Shown: one piece after another, positions 45,068 to 51,078 of the stretch
Layout of the letters: every line of letters starts with the position of its first letter
Numbering within the stretch: position 1 is the stretch's first letter
Translations under genes and position numbers: made by a program
The notes under the pieces: model-generated
Seen by the model: only the letters and a program-made list of their open reading frames with translations
The model's database searches: none
What the model was told of the DNA's origin: nothing
Source of the DNA: Candidatus Sulfotelmatobacter sp.
GTDB taxonomy: Bacteria > Eisenbacteria > RBG-16-71-46
DNA: 51,078 nt
Assembly (NCBI GenBank): GCA_035498555.1
Contig: DATKAB010000060.1
Location: 1-51,078 of the forward strand
Direction of reading: 5' to 3'

Positions 45068-46771
45068 CTAGAACGCCTGGCTCGAGCCCACCGAGAGCAC
45101 CGGCTGGCGCCTCCCGTCGCGCGTGGGGTGGATGGGCCAGGCGAGATCGACCCGAAACACCGGACCCAGCGCCGAGCGGGGCGGCGCGATCCGCAGGCCG
45201 AACCCGGCGTCGTGGAAGGAGCCCGCACCTTCGCTGCCCGGACCCCGAGCGTTGGCGCCGTCATAGAAGATCGCCGAGCCCAGCGAGGCCATCTGCAGTA
45301 CGTCGCGAACCAGGGTGAGGCGGTCTTCGACGTTCCAGCGCAGCACCTGGGTGCCGGCCACGGCGTGCACGGGATAGGCGCGCAGGCCGTTCAACCCGCC
45401 GATCGTCACCTGAAAGGTACGCGGCATGTTGTAGCCGCCGGTTCCCGTGAGCCCGAACACCAGCGAATGCGAGAGACTGGGCTGCCGAATCCATCGCGCC
45501 TCGAGCGTGGCCAGCATTTCGCGGGGCCCGCGCCGCAGGCGGGTCGACAGCGCCGAGCGCAGGAATCCGAACCCGAACCGCGTCTGCGCCCCGAGATCGA
45601 GCTGTCCCTGCGCATAGCCCTCGTCGGCCGTGCTGCCGAACGCCTTCGGCGCGTATCCGCCCTTGACAGCCAGTGACGGGCCGAGATCGTAGTCCTCGAC
45701 CCGATCGATGCGCTCGATGCCAATGCGCTCCACGTAGTCGGGCTTCCAGAAGCGCGCCTGAATCGCCAGGCGCCGCAGGCTCAGGGATTCCTCCGGGCCG
45801 ATGAAGGCGGCCGGGGGCGGCTGGGATGGCGAGTACTGGGTGGCGCCCAGTCGCCGGTCGAGCGTGTAGAACGAGGTCGTCCAGCGGAGGATGTTGCCGT
45901 CGTCGCGCCTCCCCCGCCCGAAGAACCATTCGGTCTCCTCGAGGTGCTGGGGAACGACCGCGACTTCGGTGTTGTTCTCGAAGAGATGAGACTGGCTGGT
46001 GGCGCGGTTCCCGAGCCCCCCGAACGACAGCCGCGTGTCCTCGGCATAGAAGGGCACGGCGGCACCGAAGAAATCGGTGGCGCCGCTGGTGCCGCGCGAG
46101 GCGTCGTAATCGAGCTGCAGCCGCGTGCCCGCGAAGCCCGGATCGTGAAGAGCGATGCCGCGCGTGATTCCCACCGGGTCCTCGCGATAGGCGAGCGTCA
46201 GCGACTTGCCGAGCCCGAGCAAATTGCGCTCGCTGAACGCCAGTGAGCCGAAGTGGCCGCCCGAAGCCTGCTGGACGTCGAACTCGGGTTGCGTGGTCCA
46301 GAAGTCGTGGGTCTGGACCGCGACCTCGACCGAGTCGCCCACCGGGCGCGCGGAGATGTGATCGGGCTCGAGGAATCCCAGCATGCGCAGCTGGCGCGCG
46401 GCCTCCCGCCCGCGATCGGTGGTCCATCGCTCGTCCGGGCGAAGGATGAGCTGATCGCGGACCGTCTGCTTCCGGGTGCGCACGTGCAGCTTGTTGGCCA
46501 TGCGGCCGATCGGACGCAGCGCGCCGGTCGGAAGCGGATCGAAGATATTGCGCGAGGTGATCTCGATGTTGCGGATCGGAAGGCCTTCGAGCGCCGGAAC
46601 GTCGGTCACGCGCGTCGTGTCGGGCGCCATCCAGGCCGGCGCCGGCGCCGGGTCATCGGCCGCCCGCGAGCCGCACGGCGAAATGCCGAGGAGCAGGAGC
46701 GCGACGAGCCCTGCCGCTCCCGGACGGCTAGATCCCCGTGTTCCGCCCGGTCCGTGGCGGGTCGCTACCAT
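45068..46771 (-). CDS. BamA/TamA-type outer-membrane beta-barrel protein
   Basis: A 567-residue Omp85-superfamily-like protein. After a signal peptide (cleavage near SRA, residue 37), residues ~66-155 form one POTRA-like domain (IRNIEITSRNIFDP, TVRDQLILRPDERWT, ARQLRMLGFLEPDHI, VEVAVQTHDFW). The remainder is a beta barrel with alternating strands and Gly/aromatic girdles, including GGLNGLRAYPVHAVAGTQVL, which resembles the barrel lid-strand region. It ends in Phe (SSQAF), the usual outer-membrane insertion signal. One POTRA suggests a surface-antigen or transport role rather than BamA itself. It starts 9 bases after cpoB and so belongs to the tol-pal operon. Confidence 0.8.
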   Translation of the reverse strand: MVATRHGPGGTRGSSRPGAAGLVALLLLGISPCGSRAADDPAPAPAWMAPDTTRVTDVPALEGLPIRNIEITSRNIFDPLPTGALRPIGRMANKLHVRTRKQTVRDQLILRPDERWTTDRGREAARQLRMLGFLEPDHISARPVGDSVEVAVQTHDFWTTQPEFDVQQASGGHFGSLAFSERNLLGLGKSLTLAYREDPVGITRGIALHDPGFAGTRLQLDYDASRGTSGATDFFGAAVPFYAEDTRLSFGGLGNRATSQSHLFENNTEVAVVPQHLEETEWFFGRGRRDDGNILRWTTSFYTLDRRLGATQYSPSQPPPAAFIGPEESLSLRRLAIQARFWKPDYVERIGIERIDRVEDYDLGPSLAVKGGYAPKAFGSTADEGYAQGQLDLGAQTRFGFGFLRSALSTRLRRGPREMLATLEARWIRQPSLSHSLVFGLTGTGGYNMPRTFQVTIGGLNGLRAYPVHAVAGTQVLRWNVEDRLTLVRDVLQMASLGSAIFYDGANARGPGSEGAGSFHDAGFGLRIAPPRSALGPVFRVDLAWPIHPTRDGRRQPVLSVGSSQAF

Positions 46772-46780
46772 TCGGTGAGA

Positions 46781-47557
46781 TCAGTGGCGGCCGCCCGTTG
46801 ACAGGCGCTCGCGCGCCAGCTGCGCCTCTCCGGAGAGCGGGAAGCGCTTGACCAGGTCCTCGAGCGTCTTCCTGGAATCGGCGTCCTTGCCGAGCTTGTC
46901 CTCGCACAGCGCGCGCTTGTAGAGGGCCGCCGGCACCTTGTCACCCTTCGGCCACTGGGTCTCCACCCTGGCGTACTCGACCGCCGCACTGTCGAACTGC
47001 GATTGCGCGAACAGACACTCGCCCACCCCATATTGCGCGTTATCGGCGAGCTCGCTGCCGGGGTTCTGCTTCACGAATTCTCGGAAGCCCTGCAGCGCCA
47101 TTGAATAGCGTCCCTGAGTGAGATCCAGGGCGGCCTGGTCGTACAGCTGGCCGGCATCGGCCGCGGCCGGAGTGGCGGGCGCATGCTGCGACGGCTGCTG
47201 AAACCGGCCCATGACGTCCTCGAGTCTCGCTTCCAGCCGGCTCATCTGATCGAGCTGCTGCTGAGTGTCGGTGCCGGTCGCGGCACGCGTGCTGAGCAAC
47301 AGATCGTGCTGCTCGCTCACCTCGCGGTGGATGTCGAGCAGCGTCTGATAGGCGATCGAGTCGCGCACCACCAGCGTGTCGACCACCACGCGCAGACTGT
47401 CCACGTCACCGCGCAGCGTCATCAGCGAGGGCGGCACGCAGCCGCTCATCGCGATCGCGCCGGCGGCGAGCAGCGCCGCCACTGCGCCCGCCGCGCGGGC
47501 GCCCGGTCCTGCCGGGCCCCGCGTGACGACCGCATTCCAAAGCGCGTTCAATCTCAC
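46781..47557 (-). CDS. cpoB: Cell division coordinator CpoB / YbgF-like lipoprotein
   Basis: A 258-residue envelope protein with an N-terminal coiled coil and C-terminal tetratricopeptide repeats. The signal peptide leads to MSGC (C40), so unlike E. coli CpoB it seems lipid-anchored. The coiled coil (residues ~45-115) precedes three TPRs (LYDQAALDLTQGRYSMALQG, AQYGVGECLFAQSQFDSAAV, ALYKRALCEDKLGKDADSRK). CpoB links Tol-Pal with peptidoglycan synthesis during constriction, and this gene is in the conserved position after pal. The GTG at 47557 overlaps the pal stop as GTGA; the frame is open to an ATG at 47593, which would overlap pal by 40 bases. Confidence 0.88.
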   Translation of the reverse strand: MRLNALWNAVVTRGPAGPGARAAGAVAALLAAGAIAMSGCVPPSLMTLRGDVDSLRVVVDTLVVRDSIAYQTLLDIHREVSEQHDLLLSTRAATGTDTQQQLDQMSRLEARLEDVMGRFQQPSQHAPATPAAADAGQLYDQAALDLTQGRYSMALQGFREFVKQNPGSELADNAQYGVGECLFAQSQFDSAAVEYARVETQWPKGDKVPAALYKRALCEDKLGKDADSRKTLEDLVKRFPLSGEAQLARERLSTGGRH

Positions 47558-48105
47558 TGAGAGACGAATTGCGCCCGACGATTCTGGGACCACGCCGACT
47601 CGTCGTGTCCTTCAGCGAACGGGCGCTCCTTGCCGTACGAGATCACCTTGAAACGCGACGCATCGATGCCGGCCTGCACCAGATAATCGCGAGCCGCGTT
47701 GGCGCGACGCTCGCCGAGCGCCTGGTTGTACTCGACCGTACCGCGCTCGTCGCAGTGTCCCTCGACCGTGATGTGCCAGCCGGCATTGTCGCGCAGCAGC
47801 TTGGCGTCCTTGTCGAGCGCCGCGCGCGCATCGTCACGCAGGGCGTCCGAGTCGTAGTCGAAGAACGCCGGCTGGAGATCGGAGACGCTGGCGGTAGGCG
47901 GAGGAGGCGGCGTCGGCGTCGGCACCGGGGCCGGGGCCGGCGTCGGCGGCGGTGTGGGAGCCGGAGGAGGAGTCGCCGCGGGCGCGGGAGGCGGCGTGGC
48001 GGGCGTTGGAGGCTGTTGCGTGGCCTTCTTGGCGCAGCTCCCCAGCATCAGCGCGCCCGCGAACAGGGCGAGCGCGACCACAGTGCGAAGCTTCGGATTC
48101 TTCAT
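47554..48105 (-). CDS. pal: Peptidoglycan-associated lipoprotein
   Basis: A 183-residue Pal. The lipobox LGSC (C24) ends the signal peptide; a Pro/Ala/Thr-rich tether (residues ~30-72) spans toward the cell wall; then an OmpA-like domain binds peptidoglycan (FFDYDSDALRDDA, VEGHCDERGTVEYN, GERRANAARDYL, SYGKERPFA, NRRAQF). It anchors the outer membrane and works with TolB and TolA in division. The ATG at 48105 has GGGAGGA upstream. The tether DNA (47885-48000) is a GC-rich repeat-like tract. Confidence 0.96.
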   Translation of the reverse strand: MKNPKLRTVVALALFAGALMLGSCAKKATQQPPTPATPPPAPAATPPPAPTPPPTPAPAPVPTPTPPPPPTASVSDLQPAFFDYDSDALRDDARAALDKDAKLLRDNAGWHITVEGHCDERGTVEYNQALGERRANAARDYLVQAGIDASRFKVISYGKERPFAEGHDESAWSQNRRAQFVSQ

Positions 48106-48150
48106 GCGATCCTCCCAGAAGCCCGGCAGTCCGCCGGAGAGGCAAGTTCC

Positions 48151-49425
48151 CTAGCGATTCACCCGGGGCGACCACGCCGGCGAGAAGGCGGCCAGCCCTC
48201 CCGTGTCGATCCGACGGGGTTGCCGATCGCTGAGATCGGACACATACAACGCGCGGTTCCCTTCGCGGTCCGATGAGAACACCAGTTGTCGCCCATCCGG
48301 AGACCAGTGGGGGTTCTCGTTGTTCCCGCCGGTCACGATCAGGCGCGGCTGGCTCCCATCGGCGTTCACCAGCCAGATGTCGAATCCTCCCGCCGTGCGC
48401 GAGACCAGCGCGATCCGATCGCCGCGCGGAGACCAGGCCGGAGAATCCGTGTAGCTGATTTCGTATGTCAGGCGGCGCACATTACCACCTTCGCGATCCA
48501 TCACATAAACCTGCGGCGTGCCGCTGCGATCCGAGGTGAAGGCGATTTCGCGGCCGGTGGGGGACCACGCCGGCGAGGTGTCGATCGCGCGATTGTCGGT
48601 GAGTCGGCGCGGATTGCCGCCGCGGGCGTCGGTGATGTAGATCTCGGAATTGCCATCCTGACTCAACGTGCACACGATGTCGCGACCATCGGGCGAATAC
48701 GACGGGCAGATGTTGAGCCCGGGCCGACCCGACACCAGGTAGAGCCGCCCGCCGCCCGCGGGAGTCACGAAGATCTGGGGTCCCGAGCCGCCCCGGTAGG
48801 ACGTGAACAGAATCAGCGAGGCGTCGGGCGCCCATGAGGGCGAGACCACGATCGAGTGATCGGCGGTGAGCGCCTTGAGATTCGCCCCATCGCTGTCCAT
48901 CACATACAGCTCCTTGTCGCGCCCGGTCCTGGCGACGAAGGCGATGCGCGTCGAGGCCACGCCCGGTTCGCCGGTGAACTGCTGGACGACGTCGTCCGCG
49001 AACCGGTGCACGAGCGACCGCCATTCGTCGGTCGACCCCTTGTAGTCGCGCTTGAAGATCGAGCGCCGCGCGGGGAAGTCGACCACTTCGCCGGTCAGCG
49101 AGACGCGGCTGCCGTGGACCTCCCACCTCCCTCCCACCACGCCTTCGACGTCGAAGGGCTGCTGCCCCTGCACCCAACCGCGGCTGACCGTGAACACCGC
49201 GGAATTCTCGAGATCATTGGCGATCACCTCGTCGGCCTGGACACTCGGCACGCGCGGATTTCGATCCCCGGCGGGATTGAGGGATTCGCAATGGATGCGG
49301 ATGCGGTGCCCGCCCGAGCTGATGTCGATGCGCACCTCGGTCGGCGCCTGGGCTCGCGCCGGCATCGCCAGCGTGAGCGCCAGCAGCAGCGGCCAGGCGC
49401 TCCTGGCGAGTCGTCGGCCGCTCAC
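48151..49425 (-). CDS. tolB: Tol-Pal system protein TolB
   Basis: A 424-residue periplasmic beta-propeller. The signal peptide ends near ARAQA (residue 27); an N-terminal alpha/beta domain (to ~160) precedes six WD40-like PD40 repeats with the recurring SPAWSPxGxxIAF(T/V)S pattern. TolB shuttles between Pal and TolA. It overlaps the upstream TonB/TolA-like gene by 4 bases (ATGA, 49422-49425) and is 45 bases before pal. Confidence 0.96.
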   Translation of the reverse strand: MSGRRLARSAWPLLLALTLAMPARAQAPTEVRIDISSGGHRIRIHCESLNPAGDRNPRVPSVQADEVIANDLENSAVFTVSRGWVQGQQPFDVEGVVGGRWEVHGSRVSLTGEVVDFPARRSIFKRDYKGSTDEWRSLVHRFADDVVQQFTGEPGVASTRIAFVARTGRDKELYVMDSDGANLKALTADHSIVVSPSWAPDASLILFTSYRGGSGPQIFVTPAGGGRLYLVSGRPGLNICPSYSPDGRDIVCTLSQDGNSEIYITDARGGNPRRLTDNRAIDTSPAWSPTGREIAFTSDRSGTPQVYVMDREGGNVRRLTYEISYTDSPAWSPRGDRIALVSRTAGGFDIWLVNADGSQPRLIVTGGNNENPHWSPDGRQLVFSSDREGNRALYVSDLSDRQPRRIDTGGLAAFSPAWSPRVNR

Positions 49426-50078
49426 GGCGTCGTGTACTCGAAGCCGAAGTGAACACCGAGCGATGCGCCCTTGAACCCGGCCGGCAACGGCGGCATGGGA
49501 TCGCTCAGCACCACCGCGCGCAGGGCCGAACGATCGAAGAAATCGGCGGCGCTCGGTGACTCGAGCCGCACGTCGGCGAGCCCCCCCTCGCGCAGCACGC
49601 GGAAATACACGACCGCGCGGATCGGCTGGCCCCCCGACACCAGCCCGGCGGGCGGCGACCAGTTCTCCGCAATCCGATTGCGCACCAGCAACAGGTAGTA
49701 GTTGAACTCGAAGTCACCGGCGTCGACGGTGAGATCGCCCTGCAGCCCCGGCCGGCCGAGCGAGGCCGGAGGCAGGGTCAGCGCGGGCGGGGGCGGCTTC
49801 TCGGGTTGCGCCGGGGGCTTCGCGGCCGGCTTTGGCCTGGGGGGCTTGGGCGGCGTGAGCTTGACCCCGCTCCCCTCCTCGGGCTTGAGCTCGGGCGCTG
49901 CCGGCGCCGGCTGAACGACCGGCGGCGCCGGCGTCGGCGGCTCGGGCGTGGGCTCGAGCAGGGCGACGCGCACCACGTCGGGTCCGGTGATCAGGCGGGG
50001 CGCGTGCGTTTGCAGGGCGAACATGGCGATCAAGAGGCCGAGGTGAACGAGCGCCGAGCCCGTGACCGCGCCCCGCAT
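49422..50078 (-). CDS. tolA: TolA/TonB-family energy transducer
   Basis: A 218-residue bitopic protein. One N-terminal helix (residues ~7-22) is followed by a Pro/Lys-rich periplasm-spanning region (residues ~38-105; PTPEPPTPAPP, PPKPPRPKPAAKPP) and a TonB C-terminal-like domain (YYLLLVRNRIAENWSPP, RAVVYFRVLREGGLADVRLE, ALRAVVLSDPMPPLPAGF). The Pro-rich spacer is TonB-like, while the position between tolR and tolB makes it the functional TolA. The ATG at 50078 shares one base with the tolR stop (TGATG). Confidence 0.9.
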   Translation of the reverse strand: MRGAVTGSALVHLGLLIAMFALQTHAPRLITGPDVVRVALLEPTPEPPTPAPPVVQPAPAAPELKPEEGSGVKLTPPKPPRPKPAAKPPAQPEKPPPPALTLPPASLGRPGLQGDLTVDAGDFEFNYYLLLVRNRIAENWSPPAGLVSGGQPIRAVVYFRVLREGGLADVRLESPSAADFFDRSALRAVVLSDPMPPLPAGFKGASLGVHFGFEYTTP

Positions 50079-50485
50079 CAGCGCGTCACCTGGCGCGGCG
50101 GCGGCTCCGTCACCAGGCCGAGGCTGCTCACCCCGGAGCGCCTCAATCGCGAGATCAGATCCACGATCGTGCCGTAGGGCACGCGCTGATCGGCCTTGAG
50201 GAACACCGGTCGCCGCGCGGCACCGGCCTGCGCCAGCGCGTCCTCGAAACGATCGATCGCCACCACCGAGTTGCCCACCGCCACGGTGCGGTCGGCGCGC
50301 ACGCTGATCACCAGACCCTCGCGCACGTCGAGGCCGCGCGAGGCCACCTTGGGCAGATTGATCTCGAGACCGCCCTGAAGGAAGGGCGCGGTCACCATGA
50401 AGATGATGAGCAGCACCAGCACCACGTCGACCAGCGGTGTGACGTTGATCTCGGCCAGCGGCATGCGGCTGGGCCCGAGCTTCAT
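50078..50485 (-). CDS. tolR: Tol-Pal system protein TolR (ExbD family)
   Basis: A 135-residue bitopic proton-channel subunit. The N terminus (AEINVTPLVDVVLVLLIIFM) carries the conserved membrane Asp20 used in proton transfer; the C-terminal periplasmic domain (VFLKADQRVPYGTIVDLISR) is typical. With TolQ it energises TolA. The ATG at 50485 overlaps tolQ by 4 bases (ATGA). The longer frame upstream is the shadow of tolQ. Confidence 0.95.
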   Translation of the reverse strand: MKLGPSRMPLAEINVTPLVDVVLVLLIIFMVTAPFLQGGLEINLPKVASRGLDVREGLVISVRADRTVAVGNSVVAIDRFEDALAQAGAARRPVFLKADQRVPYGTIVDLISRLRRSGVSSLGLVTEPPPRQVTR

Positions 50486-51078
50486 GCGCCGGTCCCGGAG
50501 AGGCGGCGGTCGAGGAATTCGCTCGAGAACTGCCCCGCGGTGTTGGCGAACTCGCGCAGGCGCGCGAGGCAGTGATTGTAGGCGACCACCGCGGGAATCG
50601 CCGCCGCCAGACCGGCGACCGTCGCGATCAGGGCCTCGGCGATGCCCGGCGCCACCACCACCAGCGAGGCGGAGCCCTGGCTGCCGATGTTGAGAAACGC
50701 GCTCATCACGCCCCAAACCGTTCCCATCAGCCCGACGAAGGGCGCCACGCTGCCGGTGGTGGCGAGGAAGCCGACGTGACGTTCGAGGCGCGCGCTCTCT
50801 TCGCCGGCACGGCGATCCATGGCGCGCTGGGCGAGATCCCAGCGGCGCTCGAAGCTGAGCCCTGGATCGGTGGCGTGCCGGTCGAGCGCCTGCTGCCCGG
50901 TGAGCGCGAGCCGCGAGAGGAACGAGAGCGGATGCTGCTCGCAGAGGAGCCGGCAATCGCCGCCGCCCGCCAGCCTTCGGAACGCGGCGAGGAACCCGCG
51001 ATCGGCCGACTCGACCCGCGAGTAGAGCCGCAGGCGATTCCAGATGACGGCCCACGAGTACACCGAAACCGTGATCAG
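50482..51078 (-). CDS. tolQ: Tol-Pal system protein TolQ (ExbB family), partial
   Basis: The C-terminal 198 residues of TolQ; the frame is open through the right edge of the window (LITVSVYSWAVIWNRL), so the start lies outside. The ATG at 51063 is not in the given phase of a real start: upstream residues already match the first TolQ helix. Visible are helix 1 end, the cytoplasmic loop, and helices 2 and 3 with the conserved channel segments FLATTGSVAPFVGLMGTVWG and VAPGIAEALIATVAGLAAAIP. It forms the proton channel with TolR. Confidence 0.94.
   Translation of the reverse strand: MITVSVYSWAVIWNRLRLYSRVESADRGFLAAFRRLAGGGDCRLLCEQHPLSFLSRLALTGQQALDRHATDPGLSFERRWDLAQRAMDRRAGEESARLERHVGFLATTGSVAPFVGLMGTVWGVMSAFLNIGSQGSASLVVVAPGIAEALIATVAGLAAAIPAVVAYNHCLARLREFANTAGQFSSEFLDRRLSGTGA

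Noticed and set aside
47885-48000. GC-rich repeat-like tract
   Set aside because: It encodes the Pro/Ala/Thr tether of Pal; repetition follows from codon use, not from a DNA repeat element.

Overview
The window is about 51 kb of very GC-rich, densely packed bacterial chromosome with 46 protein genes that I can support. The lineage is inferred only from gene content. A secreted protein ends in the FlgD-like / type IX-type C-terminal module common in the Fibrobacterota-Chlorobi-Bacteroidota group and in Candidatus Eisenbacteria. There are also a complete bacillithiol pathway, a Tol-Pal system, BamA-type outer-membrane proteins and a planctomycete-type microcompartment shell protein. Together these suggest a Gram-negative (diderm) bacterium, most like Candidatus Eisenbacteria or a relative. 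I see no tRNA, rRNA, CRISPR array, insertion sequence or phage gene; this looks like core chromosome.

Layout. 1-609 (+) is the 3' end of a tandem-domain microcompartment shell protein, facing a secreted FlgD-tailed protein (682-2184, -) across a hairpin terminator. 2648-11141 (-) holds DUF72 and alpha/beta hydrolase genes, citrate synthase, a CtaG oxidase-assembly protein with an extra di-cysteine periplasmic domain, a tightly overlapped CoA-transferase / M2-type peptidase / nitrilase-family operon, and a 171-residue protein made of two repeats. 11393-14573 (+) encodes two multi-pass membrane proteins, the first GT39-like. 14554-27649 (-) is a lipoprotein, a TIGR01777 epimerase, and then a long gene train read right to left: bshC-bshB-bshA, a DUF1611 gene and dipeptide-epimerase-family gene (DgcN/DgcA-like), an orphan sensor kinase, rsgA, threonine synthase, NfeD and slipin. 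28014-31640 has a Ca2+/cation antiporter gene, murJ and uppP (divergent, both in the lipid-carrier cycle of wall synthesis). 31615-34729 (-) is a FAH hydrolase / amidohydrolase / ECF sigma operon. 34991-36337 (+) is a nucleotide-sugar dehydrogenase, 36416-38847 (-) is hsp20-dnaK, and 39141-40142 (+) is a glycosyltransferase. 40133-45017 (-) is a mixed operon: TIM-barrel protein, glyoxalase II-like hydrolase, gamma-carbonic anhydrase fused to DinB, a degenerate short-chain dehydrogenase, MoaB/MogA, dCTP deaminase and an isolated NuoI. 45068-51078 (-) is tolQ-tolR-tolA/tonB-tolB-pal-cpoB followed by a BamA-type barrel; tolQ runs off the right edge.

Two genome-style signals recur. About fifteen gene junctions are 4-base ATGA/GTGA overlaps, implying translational coupling. 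Genes that begin transcription units often lack a Shine-Dalgarno site and instead have a recognisable -35/-10 pair with the -10 box only 6-10 bases before the start codon, implying leaderless mRNAs. Functionally, the most interesting thread is thiol and envelope metabolism: the complete bacillithiol operon is joined to a DgcN/DgcA-like pair, and about 15 kb away a DinB domain (the superfamily that includes bacillithiol S-transferases), fused to a gamma-carbonic anhydrase, sits beside a glyoxalase II-like hydrolase.
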